This document shows, in pieces, positions 56,504 through 64,000 of a DNA stretch of 64,000 bases. Made by a program: the position numbers and the translations under genes. The DNA comes from Alcanivoracaceae bacterium (GTDB lineage Bacteria > Pseudomonadota > Gammaproteobacteria > Xanthomonadales > Marinicellaceae): positions 62,001 through 126,000 of the forward strand of contig JADGEI010000007.1 of the NCBI GenBank assembly GCA_016744455.1. The letters run 5' to 3'. The notes below the pieces were generated by a model, which saw nothing but the letters and a program-made list of their open reading frames with translations, did no database searches and was not told where the DNA came from. Position 1 is the stretch's first letter, and each line of letters opens with the position of its first letter.

Positions 56504-57151
56504 ATGAACAATGAAAACACAGTAGCTGCATTCCCGCAGTTAAATGCGCAAGCTCCACACTTTAAAGCAGAAACAACACATGGTCCAAAATCGCTTAATG
56601 ATTATAAAGGAAAATGGTTGGTTTTATTTTCTCACCCAGCAGATTTTACACCAGTTTGTACTACAGAATTTATTGCCTTTGCCAAAAGACATGGTGATTT
56701 TTCGGAGCTAAATACGGAACTATTGGGTTTGTCTATCGATAGTGTCTTTTCTCACATGGCATGGGTGGACAATATTAAGAAAAACTTTGATATTGATATT
56801 CCTTTCCCTATAATTGAAGACTTGAGTATGACTGTTGCTAAGTCATATGGCATGATACACCCAGGAGCTGCAGATACTTCGGCTGTCCGTGCGACCTTTA
56901 TTATTGATGACAAAGGTATCTTACGTGCAATGATTTATTATCCTATGAGTAATGGCCGAAGCATTGATGAAATTTTACGTTTAGTAAAAGGTTTACAAAC
57001 ATCAGATAAGCATGGTGTTGCAACACCTGAAAATTGGCAGCCGGGAGATAAGGTCATAGTGCCACCACCTAAAACAGTAGCTGATGCACAAAAACGTGTT
57101 GATGAAGGTTATGAGTGTACGGATTGGTATTTCTGCAAAAAGAATCTTTAA
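56504..57151 (+). CDS. 1-Cys peroxiredoxin (Prx6 subfamily)
   Basis: The 215-residue thiol peroxidase has the peroxidatic motif SHPADFTPVCTTEFIAFAKRHGDF and the Prx6-specific second half (GLSIDSVFSHMAWVDNI, RATFIIDDKGILRAMIYYPMSNGRSIDEILRLVKGLQ, GVATPENWQPGDKVIVPPPKTVADA). It detoxifies hydrogen peroxide and organic hydroperoxides in the cytoplasm. Extra C-terminal cysteines (YECTDWYFCKKNL) are common in the bacterial branch. It is a single-gene transcript behind a strong promoter. Confidence 0.95.
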   Translation: MNNENTVAAFPQLNAQAPHFKAETTHGPKSLNDYKGKWLVLFSHPADFTPVCTTEFIAFAKRHGDFSELNTELLGLSIDSVFSHMAWVDNIKKNFDIDIPFPIIEDLSMTVAKSYGMIHPGAADTSAVRATFIIDDKGILRAMIYYPMSNGRSIDEILRLVKGLQTSDKHGVATPENWQPGDKVIVPPPKTVADAQKRVDEGYECTDWYFCKKNL

Positions 57152-57300
57152 TCCAATAGTGATTTAATCGTGCCTGTCTTTGCTCTTTTTACATACTTTT
57201 TAACTTAGTTAATGCATTGTTTAAATGCATTGATGGGCGCTTTTCTATGTTTTGTATTTCTAAGGTTATGCAAAAGCCTCTAATAATTTAATCAGCAAGG

Positions 57301-57343
57301 CCAAACACCATAACTTTAATGGAATTTCTGTTGCGGTGTTTGG
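57301..57343. repeat. Inverted repeat between convergent genes
   Basis: CCAAACACC and GGTGTTTGG, separated by 25 bases, lie between the convergent peroxiredoxin and tail-fibre-like genes. It may act as a weak bidirectional terminator, though no clear T run follows. Confidence 0.4.
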
Positions 57344-57388
57344 GCATTTTCAGGCTAGACTGTTCTAAATAGTCATACAAGCACTCTA

Positions 57389-58600
57389 TTATAATGAATC
57401 TAATTGATAGGTTATTTTCACTCCTGAAAAGATCAATTCTGTGCCAGGTATTCCTGGTTTAGGAATTGTAATAAAAGCATAAAAAATGCTGGTAGAAAAA
57501 TAATTCTCATTAAGTAAACCTGAAGAAATGACAATTCCCCCAGGCGTAGATAACGACCCAGTACTAATTGTACTTAGCGTATTGGAAGTATTGTTTGCGG
57601 TAAAACTAGTGCGTTTTATCCTTGCTGTTACTTGATTTGTTGGATCATCATCAAATGCAAGCAGTTCAAATTTAGTTATTATGGCACCATGTGGAATAAT
57701 AATGGGAGCATACAGTGAAACCGCCTGATTGAGGGGCTCAGTATTTGATAAACCAGCTGTTGTTCCTGAAGAATTTATTTCATATTGGAAGGAAGATTTT
57801 TCAGGGGTAAATGCCTGATACCCTAATGTTAAAAATTTAGTCTGAAGAGTTCTTTCAATTGTTCCATCCAAGTTAACTTTTAAAATTGGGGTATTTAAAA
57901 TACTTCTTATCTCTAGAGGGGCTGAAGGTGTGAAGTTGTTGCCAGTACTGATACCGACATTACCATCATAGAGTATACCATTTGTAGTCTCTGTCCAGGG
58001 AGTGGCATTACTTGACAGTGTTGCAGACTCCCATTCTCCAGATGTGCTATTGTATTGAATAACATCTCCTTCACTGGCTCCATTTGGAGAAAATTTCTCA
58101 AAGCCAATAGAGCTGTTTGCAATTTTGCTGTTACTAATGGTTAAATTTGCCAAATCCATTCCAAGTAAAGATCCATCTTCAACAGATCCAGAGTTTATTC
58201 CATCATCAGCTATAAAGTTTGCCTGAATTGCATAGGGTGAAGTATTGATTGCTATTCTCGGTGTAAGCCTGAAATATCCTGGAACTCCATTAGGTTTTTC
58301 AATTAAGACTTCTAGCCATAAATCTTGACCGTTAAAAGCAACATCTCCAAAATCTAATTCTGTATATAATAATCCATTCTCAATAACAAGTGTTTGGAAT
58401 ATTTCAGATAACTCAGTACTCGATATATTGTCTGGGTTATCAAATAATTTAAACCATACATCAAATGTATCATTAGCAGGAGAGCCTTCAAAAGTCACCT
58501 GTCCTTGATAATTAAATTTTGTTGTGGCTGCATCTGTATTATTCAAGAATAATACAGTAAACAACAAACCACTTACTAATTTTAAACTATAAAATTTCAT
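57389..58600 (-). CDS. Secreted tail-fibre-like protein
   Basis: The 403-residue product has a signal peptide (MKFYSLKLVSGLLFTVLFLNNTDA) and the opening KFNYQGQVTFEGSPANDTFDVWFKLFDNPDN, a module common in large secreted bacterial proteins (YQGRL-SPA). The centre (SGSVEDGSLLGMDLANLTISNSKIANSSIGFEKFSPNGASEGDVIQYNSTSGEWESA) resembles the repetitive stalk of phage tail fibres, and the C-terminal 180 residues are a beta-sandwich-like domain. It ends without the F-x-N-G-F-E tag. It is 9 bases downstream of the mini secreted protein, so both share a transcript. Confidence 0.7.
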   Translation of the reverse strand: MKFYSLKLVSGLLFTVLFLNNTDAATTKFNYQGQVTFEGSPANDTFDVWFKLFDNPDNISSTELSEIFQTLVIENGLLYTELDFGDVAFNGQDLWLEVLIEKPNGVPGYFRLTPRIAINTSPYAIQANFIADDGINSGSVEDGSLLGMDLANLTISNSKIANSSIGFEKFSPNGASEGDVIQYNSTSGEWESATLSSNATPWTETTNGILYDGNVGISTGNNFTPSAPLEIRSILNTPILKVNLDGTIERTLQTKFLTLGYQAFTPEKSSFQYEINSSGTTAGLSNTEPLNQAVSLYAPIIIPHGAIITKFELLAFDDDPTNQVTARIKRTSFTANNTSNTLSTISTGSLSTPGGIVISSGLLNENYFSTSIFYAFITIPKPGIPGTELIFSGVKITYQLDSL

Positions 58601-58609
58601 TTTTTTCTC

Positions 58610-58906
58610 CTATTCGAAACTATTTAAAAATATTAATTCAGCTACTGGGCTAGGTTTTAATAAACCCGAATGAATGACAAATCCAGATACTACATCTGAT
58701 GATTTCCCAACAATTGTTTCATTAATTGCATTAATGGCACTAAAAGAACCGTTTGGATTGGCCGATAGAGAAGGTTTATAACCAATGGAAGTTCTATTGT
58801 TTTTTATTTCTCCAAACGGTGATGCCCCTTTATTGGTTATTGTCTTAGCAAAAACATTTCCAATTATTATTAATCCCATTAAACATACTATTATTTTCAT
58901 GTTCAT
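58610..58906 (-). CDS. Mini secreted protein ending in the F-x-N-S-F-E tag
   Basis: The 98-residue chain is a signal peptide (MNMKIIVCLMGLIIIGNVFA) plus about 78 residues with no known fold: KTITNKGASPFGEIKNNRTSIGYKPSLSANPNGSFSAINAINETIVGKSSDVVSGFVIHSGLL... It ends AELIFLNSFE. It is the smallest carrier of the tag in the window. It leads the transcript that includes the tail-fibre-like gene and is divergent from the winged-helix/TPR regulator. Confidence 0.72.
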   Translation of the reverse strand: MNMKIIVCLMGLIIIGNVFAKTITNKGASPFGEIKNNRTSIGYKPSLSANPNGSFSAINAINETIVGKSSDVVSGFVIHSGLLKPSPVAELIFLNSFE

Positions 58907-58977
58907 TTAAATCTCAACAAAATCAAGTTGATCAAATTATAGGCTTTGAATACACGATTTTCCTATGGAAAATACTT

Positions 58978-58995
58978 GACAAAATCTGACAAAAC
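58978..58995. promoter_or_regulatory. Direct repeat TGACAAAA x2 before the winged-helix/TPR regulator
   Basis: TGACAAAATC-TGACAAAA repeats the octamer at 10-base spacing, one helical turn, in the 136-base divergent region. ToxR/OmpR-type winged helices usually bind such head-to-tail repeats, so this is an operator candidate for the regulator at 59043. Confidence 0.45.
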
Positions 58996-59042
58996 ATGAA
59001 AACAGCACTAAAAATACTGCAATTTGCTCTATAATATAAAAC

Positions 59043-61376
59043 ATGGGACAAAGATATGATTTTTTAGACTTCAGTGTCGATACTCAAAACCACCAATTAT
59101 CACAAGCGGGTAATCGCCTTGATATTACTTCAACAGCATACAAACTTTTGACGTATTTTATTGATAATCCTGGCGTGACTATTTCACGGCAAAAAATAAC
59201 CAACCATGTTTGGTCAAATCGAATCGTTTCAGAAACGTCGCTGGATAAACTCATTCAAAGACTAAGGAAAATATTAGGTGATACGGGACAACATAAAAAC
59301 ATCATATCAACTGTGCATGGAGAAGGATTTGTCTTTCTCCCAAAAGTCAATATCGATGAGATTCATGATAAATATATTCGAGATAAAAAAAATAATAAAA
59401 AATTTAGATTCAGCACTTATGTGTTACTTCCTATCATTCTATTGGTTTATTATGCCAGCACCGATAAAACTAACACCGATGAAATCCCGATTATATCGAA
59501 AGCAGATGCTAGCCCGATGATCTTGGCATTAATTCCTAACATCACAGCTTTATCTGATAAAAATCAGACATGGATGATCCAAGGAGGTATGTACTATTTT
59601 AAAGAAAAATTTAACGATTCTTTAAATATAGAACTTAAAAATATTAACCTAACAAAACTAGCTGATGTTAGCCCTCAAAGGTATGCCATAGATTTAACAA
59701 ATAAAAATCAAATAGATTCCTCAATCATTGTTAGTGTAGAAGAAAAAGATCAGCAGTTTGTTTCTGAAGTAATTATCCGAAATAATGATGGCATATTGGC
59801 ACAACAGTCTTTTACCTCAGCAACTATCAAATCACTATTTGATAGTATCAGTAATTGGTCACATGAAAAATTAAGAATTACATCAGTAGCAAATGTAAAT
59901 ACTAAGACCAGTACCATGAGTAAAAATCGTTTTGCAGTAGAAAACTACATTCGTGGTATGTCTGCTCAACTGTCAGGAGATGCAGCAAAAGCCATCAACT
60001 ACTTTGAACTAGCTACCCATGAAGATCAGGACTTTTGGTTAGCTTGGTATGAGTTATCTCTAGCCTATAGACACCAAGGAAATTATCAAAAATCATTATC
60101 AATCATTAAAGTGCTTGAAAATTCTTATCTATCAGATAAAAACCAATTGATGATAAAAAATGCTGAAGCATTAAATTATTATTATATGGGTAATTACAAC
60201 AAAGGTATCGAGATAATAAATCAGAGCATAAATATAGCAAGTAAAAACAATAATTCAAAAGATCTTGCAGCGTCGTTAATAAACAAGTCTTTATTTGCCC
60301 GAAACCTTGGAAACCAAAAGTTGGCTTTAGCTAGCATAAACCAATCAATCCAAGTGATACTAACATTAAAAGGAGATAATTATTCTAAACTTGGTTCTGC
60401 CTATAATGCTTTGGCTGGTATTGAGATTAATTTATATGATTACGAATCAGCACAAAAACATGTATTACAGGCAATAGAAAATTTTAATAAATCTGGTGAC
60501 AAAAGGTACAAGGCGATTGCTCAATCCAGACTTTCTGAGATTTACTATGCCAAGGGTGAGTGGAAAAAAGGAGAAAAATTAACAGTCGAGGCATTGGCTA
60601 TACAAAAAGAGTTAGATAATACTCTTGGGCAAACCACCAGTTATATGCGTCTTATCGATTATGATATATTAATTGGTGATTTCTCTATTGCAAATGATCA
60701 CCTAAAAATTCTTAGTGAGCTTATGGACAGTATTAGTAGTAAATACCAAAATGACAGTTATTTAATTACTAAAATCAAGATCTTGTTATTGACCAAACAA
60801 TTAGAGAGTGCACTGATATCATTAAATAAACTTAAAAATACCATGGTAGATGATAAGCGACGACTAAGCTATCATATACTTATGTTAACGTACTATAAAC
60901 TAAAAAATAATAATGCCATTTGGAAAAGCTTCGCAGAGAAATTCTTAACTGAAAACAAAAGTAACCCTAACTTTTTAAATCAACCTATGTTTTTATTACT
61001 TCAAGCACAATTGGCTAATATGAATAGCAACCAGGGGCTGGCTATGTCTTTGTATTTGCAAGCCCAAGAATTAGCCATTCAACAACATAACACGATAACA
61101 CTGGCAAAAGTAGTTAATGCCCACATGAGTTATTTACTTAAGGAAAATAAAATAGACCAAGCCTATCAAAAATTGTTAGTCGCTGATCAGTACAACTTCC
61201 CCATTTATCCCTATTTAAAAATAAAAGCCCAAGTATTGTTTAGCCAAGGAAAAATATTTAAATCAACTGCCTTATTAGAAGAATTAAAGTCTAATTCTGG
61301 CGGCCATTGGAACATTGATGACCAACTACTTTTAGAAAGTTTTAGAACTCAGCTAAATACAGCAAGTGATCAATAG
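59043..61376 (+). CDS. Membrane winged-helix transcription factor with TPR sensor domain
   Basis: The 777-residue protein has a CadC-type winged helix (FLDFSVDTQNHQLSQAGNRLDITSTAYKLLTYFIDNPGVTISRQKITNHVWSNRIVSETSLDKLIQRLRKILGD...TVHGEGFVF), a basic linker, one transmembrane helix (FSTYVLLPIILLVYYAS) and a long extracytoplasmic part with tetratricopeptide repeats (NYFELATHEDQDFWLAWYELSLAYRHQGNYQKSL; GSAYNALAGIEINLYDYESAQKHVLQAIENF; QSRLSEIYYAKGEWKKGEKL). This CadC-TPR design is common in Xanthomonadales-like bacteria. It is divergent from the mini secreted protein and tail-fibre-like genes, its likely targets. Confidence 0.88.
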   Translation: MGQRYDFLDFSVDTQNHQLSQAGNRLDITSTAYKLLTYFIDNPGVTISRQKITNHVWSNRIVSETSLDKLIQRLRKILGDTGQHKNIISTVHGEGFVFLPKVNIDEIHDKYIRDKKNNKKFRFSTYVLLPIILLVYYASTDKTNTDEIPIISKADASPMILALIPNITALSDKNQTWMIQGGMYYFKEKFNDSLNIELKNINLTKLADVSPQRYAIDLTNKNQIDSSIIVSVEEKDQQFVSEVIIRNNDGILAQQSFTSATIKSLFDSISNWSHEKLRITSVANVNTKTSTMSKNRFAVENYIRGMSAQLSGDAAKAINYFELATHEDQDFWLAWYELSLAYRHQGNYQKSLSIIKVLENSYLSDKNQLMIKNAEALNYYYMGNYNKGIEIINQSINIASKNNNSKDLAASLINKSLFARNLGNQKLALASINQSIQVILTLKGDNYSKLGSAYNALAGIEINLYDYESAQKHVLQAIENFNKSGDKRYKAIAQSRLSEIYYAKGEWKKGEKLTVEALAIQKELDNTLGQTTSYMRLIDYDILIGDFSIANDHLKILSELMDSISSKYQNDSYLITKIKILLLTKQLESALISLNKLKNTMVDDKRRLSYHILMLTYYKLKNNNAIWKSFAEKFLTENKSNPNFLNQPMFLLLQAQLANMNSNQGLAMSLYLQAQELAIQQHNTITLAKVVNAHMSYLLKENKIDQAYQKLLVADQYNFPIYPYLKIKAQVLFSQGKIFKSTALLEELKSNSGGHWNIDDQLLLESFRTQLNTASDQ

Positions 61377-61621
61377 TCAATGCAAGAGAATAAATTTGCA
61401 TTCTATCTTGCCCATGAATCATTAGGACATTGAGCTAGAAACCTTAATCAATGACTACCTTTTTAGATGGTCAATTGCCTGATGAAGCTCAATGATTAAT
61501 TTTATGGTGTTTATCATGTTTTCGATTAATTTCCTTGATTAAGCGTAGTTATTGAAAATTGATTGTAAAAACCCATGTAATGCTTTAAATTTGTTTTTAA
61601 TCATTACTTTGGTGCTATACT

Positions 61622-62233
61622 GTGAGAAATAATTCAGCAAAACCTATACAAACATTCAATGGCCTTCGTATGATTGCAGGGCAATCTGCATTAGATCTGC
61701 TTAACACAGTGAAATACCGTGGTGAGGTTGATAATGGTGATAGGTTTAATACTTTTTCTGACATTGTTCAATGGGCATTGTTGGCTGATATCATTAATGA
61801 TAAAGAATGCAAAATACTAGACAACCAAAAAGACAATTCAAAGCATGTCACTTTATTTGATCAATTATGTGAGTTTCGTGAACATTTCAGAATAATTCTC
61901 ACTCCAGAATCAAACGAAAAAAAGCAAGTGGAAAAATCAATTCAATCTATTGAAAATACCATTGCACAATTGCGCCCTAGTATTAAAATTAACGCAAGTA
62001 CAAGTAGCCTTCAAAAGATTTATCCAATAAATAACAGTTCAGATTTAAAAAGTCGAATTGTTGCATGCGTATCCGACTTATTAGAAAATCGCGAATCCCA
62101 TACAATTAAACAGTGTTCAGGGACGGACTGTGACTGGTTGTTTGCTGATGTGACAAAAGCCAAGCGCCGTAAATGGTGTGATACAAAAACCTGTGGTAAT
62201 TTGGCCCGTGTTAGAAAACATCGAGGACAATAG
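61622..62233 (+). CDS. CGNR zinc-finger (ABATE-domain) regulator
   Basis: The 203-residue product matches the ABATE/CGNR family: an N-terminal ligand-type domain (LRMIAGQSALDLLNTVKYRGEVDN) and a C-terminal zinc finger with QCSGTDCDWLFADVTKAKRRKWCDTKTCGNLARVRKHRG (C-x4-C ... WC-x4-CGN-x-x-R). These are probable transcription factors. The start is uncertain: the GTG directly follows a -10-like TATACT and has no ribosome site; ATG 61670 is the alternative. The GMC oxidoreductase starts two bases after its stop, so it may regulate its own operon. Confidence 0.85.
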   Translation: MRNNSAKPIQTFNGLRMIAGQSALDLLNTVKYRGEVDNGDRFNTFSDIVQWALLADIINDKECKILDNQKDNSKHVTLFDQLCEFREHFRIILTPESNEKKQVEKSIQSIENTIAQLRPSIKINASTSSLQKIYPINNSSDLKSRIVACVSDLLENRESHTIKQCSGTDCDWLFADVTKAKRRKWCDTKTCGNLARVRKHRGQ

Positions 62234-62234
62234 T

Positions 62235-63848
62235 ATGAATCAAGAATTTGAATACATAATTATAGGTGGTGGTTCAGCAGGAATGGCAGTAGCAGCTCGC
62301 TTATCAGCGGCGAAAAAGAAGACTTTGTTGATTGAAGCAGGGCCAGTTAAAAGAAACCTATTTAATTTTTGGAAAACAGCGATGCCAGCAGCTTACGGCT
62401 ATGCTTTTATGAATCCATCAATTAACTGGATGTACGAAGGAGAGCCAGAACCAACGCTAAACAACCGAAAAATGTACCAACCGCGCGGTAAATTATTAGG
62501 CGGATCATCATCAATTAATGGCATGGGTTTTGTTAGACCGCATTACGCTTTATTTGATGAATGGATAAAACACGGTGCACAAGGTTGGAGTTACGATGAG
62601 GTTTTGCCTTACTTTAAAAAACTAGAAACATGGACAGGGGTACCAAACCAATACCGCGGAACCGATGGCCCAGTCCATGTCAAAAAAGGTGATTTTGATT
62701 GTCCCTATTATGGAGCTTTTATAGAAGCGGGAAAACAGGCGGGTTACTCTTACACTGATGATAATAATGCCGAAACACAAGAAGGGTTTGGTCATTTTCA
62801 GATGAATATTGAGAAAGGTTACAGGGCTTCAACTGCACATGCCTATAAAAAACACGTGGTTGATAAGACTTGTTTAACTATACTAGGCAATGCCCAAGTC
62901 AGTAGATTAATGATTAAGAATGATACAGTAACCGGTGTTGAATACATAAAATCAGGTAAAAAAAATGTAGTGACTGCAAGTAATGAAGTTATTTTATCAG
63001 GCGGGGCATTTAATACACCGCAGCTAATGATGTTATCAGGGCTAGGCCCAGAACAAGAACTTTCTTCTCATGGGATTAAACCGGTTAACATCATGTCAGG
63101 TGTTGGACAAAACTTACAAGACCACCCTATATTGTACCCAAAATATTTATCAAAAAATAACGACTCACCGATTAAATACCAACGCTTAGACCGCAAAGCA
63201 GTTGTTGGAGTTCAATGGTTGCTCAATCAAAAAGGGCCTGGTGCTTCAAATTATATGGAAGCCATTGCTATTATAAAGTCTGAAGCGACAGTTGCTTTTC
63301 CTGACATAGAGTTTCAGTTCTGTCCGTTGGTTATAGATCATGCTGAAGGTGGTGCCAAGAACAATATCCACGGATGGAGTAATTCATGTGGACCTGTGGC
63401 AGTTGAAGGCAGAGGCTGGGTGAAGTTGCGATCTAAAGACCCATTGGATACACCTCGAATACTGTGTAATTTTATGAACACAGATTATGACATAAAAATG
63501 ATGCATAAAGCTTTTGAAATTAACCGCGAAGTGATGTCTCAACCTGCCTTTAAACCATTTTTAAAAGATGAATTAGAACCCGGTTTTCACATTAAATCAA
63601 AGGCTGATATAAATAATTACATTCTTGAGCATCTCGCAGGTGATTATCATCCGGTTGGAACTTGTAAAATAGGAGTGGCTAACGATCCAACTGCTGTAGT
63701 TGATTCACAACTTAGGGTTCACGGCATTAATAATTTACGCATTGCAGACGCATCAGTTATGCCAGTGATACCTAATGCCAACACCAATGCCACCAGTATT
63801 ATGATCGGTGAACGAGCTGCCGACTTCATATTAAATAATACCAAATAA
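62235..63848 (+). CDS. GMC-family FAD oxidoreductase (choline dehydrogenase-like)
   Basis: I start at ATG 62235 (MNQEFEYIIIGGGSAG), which gives 537 residues; the ORF-track start overlaps the CGNR gene. Motifs: FAD-binding GGGSAGMAVAARL, GMC signature 1 RGKLLGGSSSINGMGFVRPHYALFDEW, signature 2 GGAFNTPQLMMLSGLGP, and the catalytic region DYHPVGTCKIG...RVHGINNLRIADASVMPVIPNANTNATSIMIGERAADFI. It oxidises an alcohol to an aldehyde; the substrate (choline or another alcohol) cannot be told. An arginase-family gene starts 28 bases downstream. Confidence 0.92.
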   Translation: MNQEFEYIIIGGGSAGMAVAARLSAAKKKTLLIEAGPVKRNLFNFWKTAMPAAYGYAFMNPSINWMYEGEPEPTLNNRKMYQPRGKLLGGSSSINGMGFVRPHYALFDEWIKHGAQGWSYDEVLPYFKKLETWTGVPNQYRGTDGPVHVKKGDFDCPYYGAFIEAGKQAGYSYTDDNNAETQEGFGHFQMNIEKGYRASTAHAYKKHVVDKTCLTILGNAQVSRLMIKNDTVTGVEYIKSGKKNVVTASNEVILSGGAFNTPQLMMLSGLGPEQELSSHGIKPVNIMSGVGQNLQDHPILYPKYLSKNNDSPIKYQRLDRKAVVGVQWLLNQKGPGASNYMEAIAIIKSEATVAFPDIEFQFCPLVIDHAEGGAKNNIHGWSNSCGPVAVEGRGWVKLRSKDPLDTPRILCNFMNTDYDIKMMHKAFEINREVMSQPAFKPFLKDELEPGFHIKSKADINNYILEHLAGDYHPVGTCKIGVANDPTAVVDSQLRVHGINNLRIADASVMPVIPNANTNATSIMIGERAADFILNNTK

Positions 63849-63876
63849 TAAACAAGCATAATAGGAGTAATAAACT

Positions 63877-64000
63877 ATGACTAATAAATTTAAACTCATC
63901 GGTGCACCATCAAGTGCTGGAGCACATGCACCAGGACAAGAAAAAGCTCCTGTTGAATTAAGAAAAGCTGGATTGATTAATGATTTAACCCAAGCTGGAC
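63877..64000 (+). CDS. Arginase-family ureohydrolase, 5' part only
   Basis: The first 41 codons are visible before the window ends: MTNKFKLIGAPSSAGAHAPGQEKAPVELRKAGL. This is the usual start of arginases (xxIGxPxSxGxxxxGxExxPxxLRxxGL). AGGAG lies nine bases before the ATG. It belongs to the transcript of the CGNR and GMC genes. Arginase proper is more likely than agmatinase, but the metal motifs lie outside the window. Confidence 0.8.
   Translation, partial: MTNKFKLIGAPSSAGAHAPGQEKAPVELRKAGLINDLTQAG

Overview
The window is AT-rich chromosomal DNA from a Gram-negative bacterium, most likely a gammaproteobacterium of the Xanthomonadales/Marinicella-like kind. The evidence is type IV pilus pilMNOPQ, a cbb3 oxidase with a 4Fe-4S FNR next to it, a two-cysteine OxyR, the yicC-gmk//rph-rdgB-hemW neighbourhood, an arginine gene order with argC before argH, and a MurL/MurD2 peptidoglycan route first described in Xanthomonas. 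No rRNA, tRNA, CRISPR array or intact mobile element was seen.

Layout. 1-5.8 kb: envelope and secreted proteins, argH with only a C-terminal relic of argC, and a porin behind an FNR-type site. 5.9-18.6 kb: housekeeping genes (obgE, an ArsC/Spx-like reductase, dapE, gmk, yicC, a peroxiredoxin-glutaredoxin hybrid, rph, rdgB, hemW), interrupted by a secreted protein and a MurL-MurD2 fusion that is translationally coupled to a Sel1-repeat protein. 18.9-27.0 kb: pilMNOPQ followed after 2-34 bases by a large Ig-like lipoprotein. 27.1-28.9 kb: oxyR and an EamA transporter. 28.9-37.2 kb: fnr, divergent from ccoNOQP, a small membrane protein, ccoG, a short ccoH-like gene and ccoI; a perfect FNR box lies at the class II distance from a TATAAT -10.

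37.4-52.9 kb: a MAPEG protein, an HPF/RaiA protein, then a minus-strand cluster of four large secreted proteins (pectate-lyase-like, haem-motif propeller, two beta-helix proteins), a ToxR-like membrane regulator, a secreted hydrolase and hutI. 53.0-55.8 kb: an RloA/RloB-type (AbiL-like) anti-phage pair between two decayed IS30-type transposase fragments. 56.5-64.0 kb: a 1-Cys peroxiredoxin, a secreted tail-fibre-like protein with a mini secreted protein, a divergent winged-helix/TPR regulator, a CGNR zinc-finger regulator, a GMC oxidoreductase and the start of an arginase-family gene.

Two observations stand out. One is the single-chain MurL-MurD2 protein, which would ligate L-Glu and then invert it without free D-Glu. 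The other is a shared extreme C-terminal signature, hydrophobic-F-x-[N/D]-[G/S]-F-E, on six secreted proteins scattered through the window, which looks like an undescribed C-terminal sorting or processing tag.
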